This document shows, piece after piece, positions 1-8,740 of a stretch of DNA of 64,000 nucleotides. Origin of the DNA: Mesorhizobium helmanticense (GTDB taxonomy: Bacteria > Pseudomonadota > Alphaproteobacteria > Rhizobiales > Rhizobiaceae); the NCBI RefSeq assembly GCF_003034915.1, contig NZ_PZJX01000028.1, positions 310,001 to 374,000 of the forward strand. The letters are read 5' to 3'. Every line of letters begins with the position of its first letter. Position 1 is the first letter of the stretch. The notes under the pieces were generated by a model. That model was not told the origin of the DNA, made no database searches, and worked only from the letters and a program-made list of their open reading frames with translations. The position numbers and the translations under genes were made by a program.

Positions 1-13
1 TGCCAAGCTGGAA

Positions 14-69
14 CACCCCTCATCCGTCGCCTTCGGCGACACCTTCTTCCACAAGAGGAGAAGGAAGAG
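14..69. repeat. RIME-like intergenic palindromic repeat
   Basis: This block begins CACCCCTCATCCG and ends near GAGGAGAAGG, with an internal small hairpin (TCGCC-TTC-GGCGA). The same signature occurs twice more in the window, at 61081-61144 and 61217-61276. It matches the pattern of rhizobial RIME elements, which lie between genes and fold into hairpins. It lies just downstream of the binding-protein gene that ends at 75, which suggests that this transcript ends here. Confidence 0.7.
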
Positions 70-74
70 CGAAC

Positions 75-1145
75 TCAGCCGCCCGCCTTGACCTTCTCGA
101 ACATCTTGGCGAGCTCGTCATTCTGTTTCATCGGCCCGGTGAAGACGGTGGTCTTCAGCATTACTTCCGGATCGGATGGCAGTTGCAGCTTGTCGAGTTC
201 TTCCTTCGGCACCGCGGCGAAAGCCGAGCTGGTCGAGCTGCCATAGCCATAGGCCTGGATCAGATATTTGCCTGAATCCGTCTCCAGCCGGCTGTTGATG
301 AAGTCATAGGCGAGGTCGACGTTCTTGGCATCCTTGAGCATGACGAAGCCGCAGGCCCAGGTCAGCATGCCTTCCTTCGGCTTCATGAACTCGACCGGCA
401 CGCCCTGCTTCTTCAGCGAAGTGGCCGACGCGTTCCAGGTCATGGCGGCTACCAGCTGGCCGCTGGCCAGCGCCTGTTCGACCGAGGTCATGTCGGTGGT
501 GTAGTTCGAAAGCAGCGGGCGCTGCTCGCGCAGCTTTTCCGCCACCTTGTCCATCTGCTTAGGCGTCATGTCGAACGGATTGACGCCGGCCAGAAGTGCC
601 GCCACCACCGGCGTGTCGTGCACGGCGTCGATGGTTGCCATGCGACCGGCATATTGCTTGTCCCAGAGCAAGCTCCAGCTCGCTTCCGGGTTCTTCACCA
701 GATCGGTGCGGTAGAGGATCGAGGTGTTGCCCCAGTCCCACGGCACCATCCAGACCTTGCCGTCGCCGGCTTGCAAATCGGGCAGGTTCTTGAAGACGGG
801 GAAGATCGAATCCCAGTTCTTGATGCGCTTGGTGTCGATCGGCTGTAGCAGGCCTTCCTTGTTCCAGCGCGCCACCTTGTCGTAACAGGGATGAGCGACA
901 TCGGGGCGGAAGCCGGCCTTGACCTTGGTGAAGGCGTCGTCATCGTCGCCGAACATCGAGGCCTCGACGCCATCGGGGTGTGCTGCGAGGAAGCTCTCGT
1001 TGAAGTCGGGCAGTTCATAGCCCGACCAGGTGAAATATTGCAGCTTGTCGCCCGCGAACGCCACGGTCGACGAAAGCGCCAGCGCCAGCGCGGCCAATCC
1101 GGCGCGGGCTCTCTTTCCACTTATCGATTTCAGGTCGAATGCCAT
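75..1145 (-). CDS. ABC transporter substrate-binding protein, polyamine (PotD/PotF) type
   Basis: The predicted protein has 356 residues and resembles periplasmic binding proteins of the spermidine/putrescine class, which deliver a small cationic substrate to an inner-membrane permease pair. Residues 1 to about 31 form a signal peptide with an alanine/leucine-rich core and an AFA cleavage site; the mature part opens with GDKLQYFTWSGYELPDF. I chose ATG 1145 because a GAGAGGAG ribosome site precedes it and the signal peptide starts there, although the frame stays open further upstream. The gene overlaps the end of the upstream permease by 16 bases, so the two are co-transcribed. No ATPase gene is visible for this transporter; it may lie left of the window or elsewhere. 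The substrate is not certain; polyamines, opines and amino acid derivatives are all possible. Confidence 0.85.
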   Translation of the reverse strand: MAFDLKSISGKRARAGLAALALALSSTVAFAGDKLQYFTWSGYELPDFNESFLAAHPDGVEASMFGDDDDAFTKVKAGFRPDVAHPCYDKVARWNKEGLLQPIDTKRIKNWDSIFPVFKNLPDLQAGDGKVWMVPWDWGNTSILYRTDLVKNPEASWSLLWDKQYAGRMATIDAVHDTPVVAALLAGVNPFDMTPKQMDKVAEKLREQRPLLSNYTTDMTSVEQALASGQLVAAMTWNASATSLKKQGVPVEFMKPKEGMLTWACGFVMLKDAKNVDLAYDFINSRLETDSGKYLIQAYGYGSSTSSAFAAVPKEELDKLQLPSDPEVMLKTTVFTGPMKQNDELAKMFEKVKAGG

Positions 1146-2005
1146 TGCAGTTCTCCTCTCTCGGTTTGTTGTGGTTTGGGCAGATCGGCGGGCGCCGTCC
1201 GCTGGGCGCCGAGCCCGCGATGGCGCAGGATTTCGGCGAATGCAGCAATGACGAAGGACACGGCCAGGATCGCCGTACCCAGCGCCATGACGGTCGGCAG
1301 CGACTTGGGGAAGCGCAACTGGCTCCAGATATAGAGCGGCAGCGTCGGCTCGGTGCCGGCGAGGAAGAAGGCGACGATGAATTCGTCGAAGGAAGTCAGG
1401 AAGGCCAGCATGAAGGCCGAACCTATCGCTGGCAGGCTGAGCGGCAGCATCACGCGGCGGAATGTCGTCCAGTCCGATGCACCGAGATCGAGCGCTGCCT
1501 CGCGGATGGTTTTGGGGATGGCGGCGAAACGGCTCCTCATGATCACCACCGTCGTCGGCAGCGCCACCAATATGTGCCCGAGCACGATGGCAATGCGCGA
1601 CGGCCCGAAGCCGATGAGATTGACCAGGATCAGCAGCGAGATGCCGACGATGACGCCGGGAATCAGGATCGGCAGCCGGGCAATGGCGCTGATCGTGGCG
1701 GCAAGCGGCGAGCGGCCATAGAGGTCCATGTAGGACACGGTGATGCCGCAGAGCGTGGCACCGGTGGCGGCGATCACCCCGATCACCAAACTGTTGGCAA
1801 GCGCGCCCGATAGCGCCGAATTGCCGAAAAGCGTCCCGTACCATTGGAGCGTAAAACCTTGCAGCGGAAACGCCGCCTGGATCGAGTTGTTGAAGGAGAA
1901 CAGCGGAATCAGCGCCACTGGCAGATAGAGGAAGACCAGATAGGCGAGCACGTAGACGCCGAGCCAACGGCCGCCTTCCCTCGCGTTGGTGCGCGCCGCG
2001 CTCAT
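1130..2005 (-). CDS. ABC transporter permease, PotC type
   Basis: This 291-residue integral membrane protein is the second permease of a polyamine-type importer. It has several hydrophobic helices, the first at about residues 18-40, and a cytoplasmic ATPase-contact (EAA) loop reading EAALDLGASDW around residue 190. The hydrophilic C-terminus overlaps the start of the binding-protein gene. It overlaps the preceding permease gene by four bases (ATGA), typical of translational coupling. Length and domain layout are normal for the family. The call as PotC type rests on position as second permease and on the motif; substrate specificity cannot be read from it. Confidence 0.88.
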   Translation of the reverse strand: MSAARTNAREGGRWLGVYVLAYLVFLYLPVALIPLFSFNNSIQAAFPLQGFTLQWYGTLFGNSALSGALANSLVIGVIAATGATLCGITVSYMDLYGRSPLAATISAIARLPILIPGVIVGISLLILVNLIGFGPSRIAIVLGHILVALPTTVVIMRSRFAAIPKTIREAALDLGASDWTTFRRVMLPLSLPAIGSAFMLAFLTSFDEFIVAFFLAGTEPTLPLYIWSQLRFPKSLPTVMALGTAILAVSFVIAAFAEILRHRGLGAQRTAPADLPKPQQTERGELQWHST

Positions 2006-2880
2006 GTCCGGCTGCCAAATCTGCGGTCGGCGAAGCGCACGACCAGCACCACGCAGAGGATGACCAGCATGACGGCGACGGAGAGCGCGGCGCCGAACGG
2101 CCAGTCATTGGCCTTGCCGAACTCGGCCTGGATCAGCGTGCCGATCATGGTGCTGGCCGGGCCGCCGACCAGCGCTGGTGTCACATAGTCGCCGACCGTC
2201 GGCACGAAGACGACGAGGGCTGCCGCCAGCACGCCCGGCATCGAGTTCGGCAGGACGACACGGCGGAAGGACGTGAAGGGTCTCGCGCCAAGGTCGGAAG
2301 CGGCTTCGAGCAGTGACTTCGGGATGGTGTCCAGCGCCACGTAGATGGGCAGGATGGCGAATGGCGCATAGGCGTGCGCGAGCGTGACGATGACGGCTGC
2401 CGGCGTGTTGAGGAACGCTAAGGTCGGCTCCGACCAGATGCCGCTTTCGATCAGCGCCGAGTTCAGCACGCCATTGTAGGCAAGCACGATCTTCCAGGCG
2501 AAGACGCGCAAGAGATAGCTGGTCCAGAACGGCAGCGTCACCAGGAACAGCAGCAGGCCGCGCCGCCGCCCGGCGTGGAAGGCGAGATAGTAGGCGACGG
2601 GATAGGCGGTCACGACCGTTGCCAGCGTCACCAAACCGGCAATCGCCAGCGAGCGCAGCGTCACCGTCCAGTACAGGGGATCGGACGCCACCATGGCGAA
2701 ATTCGCAAGCGTGAAACCGGCGCCCAACAGAGAACCGTCATTGCCGCGAAAGGCGAGGAAAAGCACGAGGCCGAGGGCAAACAAGATCAGGAAGAAGGTT
2801 ACCAGCCCGCCCGGCAGCAGCATAGCCAACCGGAAACCCGGCGAGGTCCGCGGTGGCTCAGTTGCAACGAAGGTCGACAT
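2002..2880 (-). CDS. ABC transporter permease, PotB type
   Basis: This 292-residue inner-membrane permease is the first gene of the leftward operon. After a short cytoplasmic N-terminus it has a first hydrophobic helix at about residues 20-45, then further helices and the EAA loop EAASDLGARPFTSFRRVVLP near residue 195, which docks onto the ATPase. It would form a heterodimer with the next permease in the operon. The start codon lies about 40 bases from a strong palindrome and a TTGACA hexamer in the divergent intergenic region, so operon transcription probably begins there. Family membership is clear; the transported compound is inferred only from similarity to polyamine systems. Confidence 0.88.
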   Translation of the reverse strand: MSTFVATEPPRTSPGFRLAMLLPGGLVTFFLILFALGLVLFLAFRGNDGSLLGAGFTLANFAMVASDPLYWTVTLRSLAIAGLVTLATVVTAYPVAYYLAFHAGRRRGLLLFLVTLPFWTSYLLRVFAWKIVLAYNGVLNSALIESGIWSEPTLAFLNTPAAVIVTLAHAYAPFAILPIYVALDTIPKSLLEAASDLGARPFTSFRRVVLPNSMPGVLAAALVVFVPTVGDYVTPALVGGPASTMIGTLIQAEFGKANDWPFGAALSVAVMLVILCVVLVVRFADRRFGSRT

Positions 2881-3280
2881 CGGGCGGCCAATCGGGTTTT
2901 GAAATCGACTAAGCCTTTTTCATATTCATGAAACTGTCAAGCCGATTCAGCAACAGCTTAACAAGTCCACATGGAGCGGACGGCGCGATGCGCTTGGCAT
3001 GCAGCGCGCTGGCAGCCGCTGTGGCGAGCCTGTCGAACGCGTCCAGTCGACGAGGATAGCGATTTCATGCTTTTGAAATATGCGTTCCGGCTTGGTCATT
3101 GGCGCACGCCATAATCGATTGAGGTCCAGTCGCGCAAATAACAAAGCTTGCCTTGAGGACGGGATAGACCTTTGGCAGGAATTTGTTGAAAGTGCCGCTC
3201 CGCCGACAACGCCGGTGTCTTGATCGATCATCGGCAAGACGACTGTCGCCGCGGAAAGAGACAATGGAGGATTTCAAGGC
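2881..3280. promoter_or_regulatory. Divergent control region with two TTTCA-N6-TGAAA palindromes
   Basis: This 400-base stretch separates the leftward polyamine-type operon from the rightward FAH/sugar operon and I see no gene in it. It contains the same palindrome twice, TTTCA-N6-TGAAA, at 2918-2933 and at 3063-3078. The left copy adjoins a TTGACA on the minus strand (2940-2935), positioned as a -35 element for the polyamine operon; its -10 is not convincing. The repeated palindrome probably binds one dimeric regulator at both ends, perhaps with DNA looping. No regulator gene lies directly between the operons, and the LacI gene at 7602 is only one candidate. Confidence 0.5.
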
Positions 3281-4438
3281 ATGACCAACCCGACGCACCT
3301 GCCCGCCGAGGGCATCTTCATCGGCCGCGCCAGGACGAGCGATGCGTCGCATCCGCTGGTGGTCACGGCTCGCGACGGCACGGTCTTCGACATCACGTCG
3401 AGCGCCGCGCCGACCGTACGCGACATCTGCGAGATGGCGGATCCCGCCGGACATGTGCGTTCGGCCAAGGGCAGAGCGGTCGGCTCGCTGGACGCGATCG
3501 CCGCCAACAGTTTCCAGGCCGCGCGCGATCCGGCACAGCCATACCTGCTCTCCCCCGTCGACCTGCAAGCGGTGAAGGCGTCGGGCGTCACCTTCGTCGT
3601 ATCCCTGCTCGAACGCGTCATCGAGGAGCAGGCGCGCGGTTCGGCGGAGAAGGCCGACGCCATTCGCGCCGACATTGCCGGGCTGATCGGCCATGATCTG
3701 TCGAAGCTCAAGCCCGGCTCGCCGGAGGCGATGGAGATCAAGGCCAAGCTGATCGCGCGCGGCGCCTGGTCGCAATATCTGGAAGTGGGCATCGGCCCGG
3801 ACGCCGAGATATTCACCAAGTGCCAGCCGATGGCGTCGGTAGGCTTCGGCGCCGATGTCGGCCTGCATCCGGTGTCGACATGGAACAATCCCGAACCCGA
3901 GATCGCGATGATCGCGGCCAGCAGCGGCAGGATCGTCGGCGCCACGATCGGCAATGACGTCAATCTGCGCGATGTCGAAGGGCGCTCGGCGCTGCTGCTC
4001 GGCAAGGCCAAGGACAACAACGCCTCGGCCTCGCTTGGACCATTCATCCGGCTGTTCGACGCAACATTTTCCATGGATGACGTGAAGCAGGCCATCGTGC
4101 GCCTGAAGGTCGAGGGCGAGGATGGGTTTTCGCTGGAGGGCGCCAGTTCGATGGCGGAGATCAGCCGCTCGCCCGAAGAGCTGGTCGCGGCCGCGATGGG
4201 GCCGCATCACCAATATCCCGATGGCCTGGCGCTCTATCTCGGCACCATGTTCGTGCCGTCGAAGGATCGCGGCGAAAAGGGCAAGGGTTTTACGCACAAG
4301 GTCGGCGACATCGTCACCATCTCGTCGGAGAAATTCGGCGCCCTGGTCAACCGCGTGCGGCTGTCGCCCGACTGCCCGCACTGGACCTACGGCGCCAGCC
4401 ATTTGATGCGCGACCTTGCCAAAGCCGACCTCATCTAG
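3281..4438 (+). CDS. Fumarylacetoacetate hydrolase-fold enzyme, possible 2-keto-3-deoxy-sugar-acid dehydratase
   Basis: The protein has 385 residues. Its C-terminal two thirds carry the FAH fold: metal-site segments are visible around GPDAEIFTKCQPM (about residue 168), GNDVNLRDVEGRS (about residue 226) and LYLGTMFVPSKDRG. Long FAH-fold proteins of this size include XylX-like 2-keto-3-deoxy-pentonate dehydratases of the Weimberg-type pathway, which would fit the pentose/hexose-type transporter that follows. This functional guess is inference; other FAH members are hydrolases or decarboxylases. ATG 3281 is preceded by GGAGG at 3266-3270 and AAGG at 3276-3279. The next gene follows after 281 bases, so it may have its own promoter. 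Confidence 0.75.
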   Translation: MTNPTHLPAEGIFIGRARTSDASHPLVVTARDGTVFDITSSAAPTVRDICEMADPAGHVRSAKGRAVGSLDAIAANSFQAARDPAQPYLLSPVDLQAVKASGVTFVVSLLERVIEEQARGSAEKADAIRADIAGLIGHDLSKLKPGSPEAMEIKAKLIARGAWSQYLEVGIGPDAEIFTKCQPMASVGFGADVGLHPVSTWNNPEPEIAMIAASSGRIVGATIGNDVNLRDVEGRSALLLGKAKDNNASASLGPFIRLFDATFSMDDVKQAIVRLKVEGEDGFSLEGASSMAEISRSPEELVAAAMGPHHQYPDGLALYLGTMFVPSKDRGEKGKGFTHKVGDIVTISSEKFGALVNRVRLSPDCPHWTYGASHLMRDLAKADLI

Positions 4439-4535
4439 TTCCGGCGCCAAGGCGGCAAACCTTGCGATGGGCGTGCGAGGCTGTTGATGCATCCACACTG
4501 CACCGCCCGCCCTGGAAAATATCAGCCGAACTGAT

Positions 4536-4553
4536 GCAATCTGATGGGATTGC
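4536..4553. promoter_or_regulatory. Candidate operator, GCAATC-N6-GATTGC
   Basis: A perfect six-base inverted repeat with a six-base spacer lies in the 281-base gap between the FAH-fold gene and the sugar-binding protein gene. It could be the operator of the LacI regulator encoded at the end of this operon. It lacks the central CG typical of many LacI sites, so the assignment is weak. Confidence 0.3.
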
Positions 4554-4719
4554 TGATGGCGCCACGCCTTGCGCCAACATCCTTTGGTGGATGGAGGCTT
4601 GCCATCGACCGGAAAAGGGAATGCTCTTGCGACGTCCGGATCGGCGATGACAGGAGGTACGGTCGGGGCTTTGCCCGGATCGGCCGATGTGGAGGTCACT
4701 TTCAATGGGAGGAAATCAA

Positions 4720-5652
4720 ATGCTTTCAAGACTACGACTGCTTGTATTCGGCTTGATCATGGCGCTGGCCATTCCGGCGGCGGCGCAGGCCAAGACCTTC
4801 TACTGGGTCTCGCATGGCGGTCCTGCCGACCCGGTCTGGACCTATTTCCTCGCCGGCGCCAAGCAATGGGCGACGGATACCGGCAATACCGTCAACACCT
4901 CGTTCCACAATGGCGACGTGGCGTCCCAACAGGAGGCCGTCCGCGCGGCGATATCGGCCAAGGCCGACGGCATCGTCACCACCAGCCCCGATCCGGGCAG
5001 CCTTGTCGAGATCGTCAAGGAAGCCCGCGCGGCGAACATCCCGATCATCAACTTCAACACGCCCGACCCGAAGGCGGATTTCAACGCCTATGTCGGCGGC
5101 GACAACGTCACCTTCGGCAAGCATTGGGCGCAGTATCTGGTCGACAAGGGCCTGGTGAAGAAGGGCGATTTCGTCTGGATGCCGGTCGAGATTCCCGGCG
5201 CCACCTATGGCGTTCAGGAAGAAGAAGGCATCAAGAGCGTCTTCGAGCCGCTCGGCATCACCTATGAAATCACCGAAGCGACGCTCGACCAGGCCGAAGT
5301 GATCAACCGCATGGTCGATTACCTCACCGCCAACAAGGCGAAGGTCAAGGCGATCATCGGCCTCGGCGACCTCGTGACTGGCTCGATCAAGCGGGTGTTC
5401 GACCAGGTCGGCGTCAAGCCGGGCGAAATCCCGGTCGTCGGCTGGGGCAACTCGCTCGACACCACCCAGGAAGTGCTGAACGGCTATGTCAATGCCGGGC
5501 AGTGGCAGGATCCGCAAGCGACCAGCTATGTGGCGCTTTCACTGGCCAACATGGCCGCCAGCGGCATTCCGCCAGGCTTCAACGTGATCACCGGGGCGCT
5601 CTACGAGAAGGACACCGCCGAGGTTTACGACAAGATCCTGTCCGGCAAATAA
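4720..5652 (+). CDS. Sugar ABC transporter substrate-binding protein (CUT2/ribose type)
   Basis: This 310-residue periplasmic binding protein belongs to the ribose/fructose-type family. A signal peptide covers residues 1 to about 24 with AQA before the mature start KTFYWVSHGG. ATG 4720 is preferred over the in-frame ATG 4687 because GGGAGG lies at 4708-4713 and the signal peptide begins there. The two-lobed fold is indicated by DGIVTTSPDPGSL in the first lobe and by IIGLGDLVTG and VVGWGNSLDT in the second, positions that usually contact the sugar. It heads a binding protein-permease-ATPase set resembling FrcBCA. A strong hairpin follows the stop codon, as often seen where the binding-protein mRNA is stabilised. 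Confidence 0.88.
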   Translation: MLSRLRLLVFGLIMALAIPAAAQAKTFYWVSHGGPADPVWTYFLAGAKQWATDTGNTVNTSFHNGDVASQQEAVRAAISAKADGIVTTSPDPGSLVEIVKEARAANIPIINFNTPDPKADFNAYVGGDNVTFGKHWAQYLVDKGLVKKGDFVWMPVEIPGATYGVQEEEGIKSVFEPLGITYEITEATLDQAEVINRMVDYLTANKAKVKAIIGLGDLVTGSIKRVFDQVGVKPGEIPVVGWGNSLDTTQEVLNGYVNAGQWQDPQATSYVALSLANMAASGIPPGFNVITGALYEKDTAEVYDKILSGK

Positions 5653-5666
5653 TCCGCAATCAGAAC

Positions 5667-5694
5667 AGTCGCGATCGCATCCGCGGTCGCGACT
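5667..5694 (+). other. Strong intercistronic hairpin after the binding-protein gene
   Basis: Twelve base pairs including one G-U wobble (5667-5678 with 5683-5694) enclose the tetraloop ATCC. There is no clean T run directly after it, so it is more likely an mRNA-stabilising or attenuating element between binding protein and permease than a full terminator. Confidence 0.6.
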
Positions 5695-5767
5695 ATCCTT
5701 TCCTTTCGCCGAGGCCGCCGGTGCGGCGCAGGCCCTCAGCCAATTCCACTCATTTCGCGGGACCAAG

Positions 5768-6754
5768 GTGGAAAATCATTCCCTCATCCAACGACTGATC
5801 GCGCGGCCTGAGTTCGGTCCTCTGGTGCTGCTGGTCGTCGAGATCGCCGTCTTCTGGAGCATCAACCCGAGCTTCCTGTCGCCGCAGAACATCTCCAACA
5901 CGCTGGCCTTCACGGTCGAGCTCGGCCTGATCGCACTGGCGATGACGCTGCTGATGACATCTGGCGAATTCGACCTCTCCGTCGGATCGGTATTCGGCTT
6001 CTCGCCGGTTTTGATGTGGACCCTGTTCAACAGCGGCGTCACCTCACTCGAAATGGGCTTCCTCATCGCGCTGGTGGTCGCCGCCTTCATCGGGCTGGTC
6101 AATGGCTGGTTCGTCACGCAGCTCAAGATCCCGTCCTTCCTGGTGACGCTGGGCATGCTGCTTGTCGTCCGCGGCACCGCCCTGTTCGTCACCGACGGCT
6201 TCCCGCAGCGGACCTGGAGCGCCGAAGGCAGCTGGCTCGCGGAAGCGCTGGTCGGCGATTTCTTCATCGGGCCGTTCCGCATCTACATGTCGCTGTTCTG
6301 GTTCATCGCCGCGGCAATCGCGCTCGGCTATGTGCTGACGCAGAGCCGGACCGGCAACTGGATCCAGGCGGCGGGCGGCAACCCCAACGCGGCAAGGGCG
6401 CGCGGCGTCAATGTCAGCGGCGTCAAGATCGGCCTGTTCATCCTGTCGGCGATCATGGCCTCGCTCGCCGGCGTCATCTCCTCGCTGCGCACCTCGGCGG
6501 CCAATCCCAACAGCGGCACCGGCTACGAGCTCGAAGTCATCGCCATGGTGGTGATCGGCGGCACCGCGCTGACCGGCGGGCGCGGCACCATCATCGGAAC
6601 CGTGCTCGGCATCCTGATCCTGCGCGTCATGCGCAACGGCATCGTGCTGATCGGCGTGCCCGGCCTTGCCTACAACATCTTCATCGGCGCCATCATCCTC
6701 GGCATGATGGCGCTCCACTCATGGCTGGAACGCCGGCATCAGGCAGGGACGTGA
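5768..6754 (+). CDS. Sugar ABC transporter permease (CUT2 type)
   Basis: The 328-residue protein is a single-type inner-membrane permease of the RbsC/FrcC class that would function as a homodimer. It is rich in hydrophobic helices, and shows the family signatures MTSGEFDLSVGSVFG near residue 63 and GGTALTGGRGTIIGT near residue 265. Translation appears to start at GTG 5768, preceded by a purine-rich GGGACCAAG. It lies 115 bases after the binding-protein gene and ends three bases before the ATPase gene, so these are co-transcribed. The transported sugar is unknown. Confidence 0.9.
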   Translation: MENHSLIQRLIARPEFGPLVLLVVEIAVFWSINPSFLSPQNISNTLAFTVELGLIALAMTLLMTSGEFDLSVGSVFGFSPVLMWTLFNSGVTSLEMGFLIALVVAAFIGLVNGWFVTQLKIPSFLVTLGMLLVVRGTALFVTDGFPQRTWSAEGSWLAEALVGDFFIGPFRIYMSLFWFIAAAIALGYVLTQSRTGNWIQAAGGNPNAARARGVNVSGVKIGLFILSAIMASLAGVISSLRTSAANPNSGTGYELEVIAMVVIGGTALTGGRGTIIGTVLGILILRVMRNGIVLIGVPGLAYNIFIGAIILGMMALHSWLERRHQAGT

Positions 6755-6757
6755 ACC

Positions 6758-7552
6758 ATGGCCGAACCGCTTGTCCGCATGGAAAACATCCGCAAGTCCT
6801 ACGGGCGCGTGCGAGCGCTGGTGGACGCCAATTTCCACGTCAATGAAAGGGAGATCGTCGGGCTGCTCGGCGACAATGGCGCCGGCAAGTCGACGCTGAT
6901 CAAGGTGCTGTCGGGTGCGGTGCCGCTGACCAGCGGCGACATCTTCATCCGCGGCAAGAAGGTCAATTTCCGCAGCACCAGCGACGCCATCGCCCATGGC
7001 ATCGAGACGATCTACCAGGACTCGGCGCTGGTCACGCAATTGTCGATCGCCCGCAACCTGTTTCTCGGGCGCGAGCCGATCAAGCCGCCGCGCTTCCTCA
7101 ACCGGATGGACCAGGAGGCGATGAACGTGGTCGCCCGCGACCTCTTGAAACAGGTCGGCATCTCCAAGAACATCCCGCCGACGACACCGATCGGCTCGCT
7201 CTCCGGCGGCGAACGGCAGGCGGTGGCGATCGCGCGGGCCATGCATTTCGACAGCGACCTCATCATCCTCGACGAGCCGACCAACAATCTCGGCGTCGCC
7301 GAGACGCAAGGCGTGCTGAGTTTCGTGCGCAGCGCCCGCGATTCGGGCCATTCCTGCATCTTCATCGCCCACAACATCCACCACGTCTTCCAGGTGGTCG
7401 ACCGCATCGTCGTCATGCGCCGGGGCAAGGTGGTTGCCGATGACATTGACCCGAAGAAGACCAACGTCGCCGAAGTCGAGCGGGTCATCACCGGCATGTC
7501 CGATAAGGAGATCCGCGACGCCGTCGTCGAGGGCAAGCATTCGGGAGCCTGA
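6758..7552 (+). CDS. Sugar ABC transporter ATPase, single-domain CUT2 (FrcA-like)
   Basis: This 264-residue ATPase energises the preceding permease. Walker A GDNGAGKST lies near residue 38, the signature LSGGERQ near residue 149, Walker B LIILDEPTNN near residue 168, and the switch histidine in FIAHNIHH near residue 205. It has only one nucleotide-binding domain, as in FrcA, whereas the ribose-type ATPase at 35295 in this window has two. It starts three bases after the permease stop codon. The residue after the Walker B glutamate region reads TNNLG where many relatives have TAALG, a difference common in this single-domain branch. Confidence 0.9.
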   Translation: MAEPLVRMENIRKSYGRVRALVDANFHVNEREIVGLLGDNGAGKSTLIKVLSGAVPLTSGDIFIRGKKVNFRSTSDAIAHGIETIYQDSALVTQLSIARNLFLGREPIKPPRFLNRMDQEAMNVVARDLLKQVGISKNIPPTTPIGSLSGGERQAVAIARAMHFDSDLIILDEPTNNLGVAETQGVLSFVRSARDSGHSCIFIAHNIHHVFQVVDRIVVMRRGKVVADDIDPKKTNVAEVERVITGMSDKEIRDAVVEGKHSGA

Positions 7553-7601
7553 GCGCCAGCCTGACTAGCCGCATGTCTGGCACGGGATCGCATCCGCTCC
7601 T

Positions 7602-8636
7602 ATGACTGGGACCATGAAAGCCACCGTTTCGGATATCGCCAGAAGCTGCGGGCTGTCGACCGCGACGGTCGACCGGGTACTGAACAACCGGCCGGGCGCA
7701 AGTGCGGCCAACCGGCAGCGCGTGATGGAAGCGGCCAAGCAGCTCGGCTACCTGCCGGTCGTCGACCAGGTGGCGCTGCCGTCGCGGCCGGCGCATCTCG
7801 AATTCTTCCTGCCGATCGGCTCCAACGCCTTCATGATGGATCTGGCAAGGCACATCGAAGACTACGCTGCGCGCCTGCCGCTGGTCGCCTCATGCCGGAT
7901 CCACAACCTCGCCGGCATCTCGCCCGGAGCATTGCAGGCGGCGATCGAAAACCTCTCGCTCAGGGCGAACGGCGTCGGCGTCATCGCCATCGACCACCCG
8001 CGAACGCGCAACATCCTGCGCGAGATCGTCGAGGCCGGCATCCGCCTCGTCACGCTGGTGTCCGACGTGCCGGGCGCGCCCCGATCGGCCTATGTCGGCA
8101 TCGACAACCGCGTTGCGGGCCGCACTGCTGCCTTGTTGATGGGACGCTTCCTCGCTGAACGCCCGGGTCATCTGGCAATAGTCGTCGGCTCACGCTCCTA
8201 TCGCGGGCACGAGGAGCGCGAAATGGGCTTTCGCTCGGTGCTGAGCGAGGAGTTCCCCAACCTGACCGTGACCAGCGCGGTCGAGATCAATGACGAGCCC
8301 GATATCAGCTACACCGCGACGATGCAGGCGCTGCACAACGAGCCGGAGCTGCTCGGCATCTATTGCGTCGGCGCCGGCCGCTCGGGCGTGGCGAAGGCAT
8401 TGCTGGAAGCCAGGCCGCAGAAGAAGCCGGTCTTCATCTGCCATGATTTGACGCGGGCAACGCGCGGCTATCTCGTCGACGATTTGCTCGATGTCGTCAT
8501 CGACCAGAATGCGCGGCTGATCGCCGAGCAGTCGGTCATTCGCCTACTCGGCTCAATTGCGTCCTCGGCGCCCTATCTGACCCGAAAATTCATCGAGCCG
8601 CGCCTGATCTTTAGGGAAAACGTCCCGGTGCAATAA
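7602..8636 (+). CDS. LacI-family transcriptional regulator
   Basis: The 344-residue protein has the classic N-terminal helix-turn-helix VSDIARSCGLSTATVDRVLN, followed by a periplasmic-binding-protein-like sensor domain. It is the last gene of the FAH/sugar transport operon and probably senses the imported sugar. ATG 7602 is used; ATG 7614 (MKATVSD) is an equally reasonable start because LacI proteins usually begin within a few residues of the helix-turn-helix. The HTH segment SxATVDRVLNNR is the branch seen in several rhizobial sugar regulators. The operator it binds is not proven. Confidence 0.9.
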   Translation: MTGTMKATVSDIARSCGLSTATVDRVLNNRPGASAANRQRVMEAAKQLGYLPVVDQVALPSRPAHLEFFLPIGSNAFMMDLARHIEDYAARLPLVASCRIHNLAGISPGALQAAIENLSLRANGVGVIAIDHPRTRNILREIVEAGIRLVTLVSDVPGAPRSAYVGIDNRVAGRTAALLMGRFLAERPGHLAIVVGSRSYRGHEEREMGFRSVLSEEFPNLTVTSAVEINDEPDISYTATMQALHNEPELLGIYCVGAGRSGVAKALLEARPQKKPVFICHDLTRATRGYLVDDLLDVVIDQNARLIAEQSVIRLLGSIASSAPYLTRKFIEPRLIFRENVPVQ

Positions 8637-8740
8637 TGCCGCTTTCCGGCTTCAGATCACAGGCGCCACCGCAAATATGCACATCTGCTATGCATCTTTC
8701 GCAGTTGCCGAATCGTTAGGCAGTCCGTAAGTTCACAGTT

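Noticed and set aside
1146..2108. Upstream extension of the binding-protein frame to a 677-residue protein
   Set aside because: The added part lies antisense-in-phase over the PotC permease, is arginine-rich low-complexity translation, and the signal peptide and ribosome site mark ATG 1145 as the start.
3065..4729. 554-codon leftward open frame opposite the FAH-fold gene
   Set aside because: The rightward protein has FAH motifs and a ribosome site; the opposite frame has no recognisable features.
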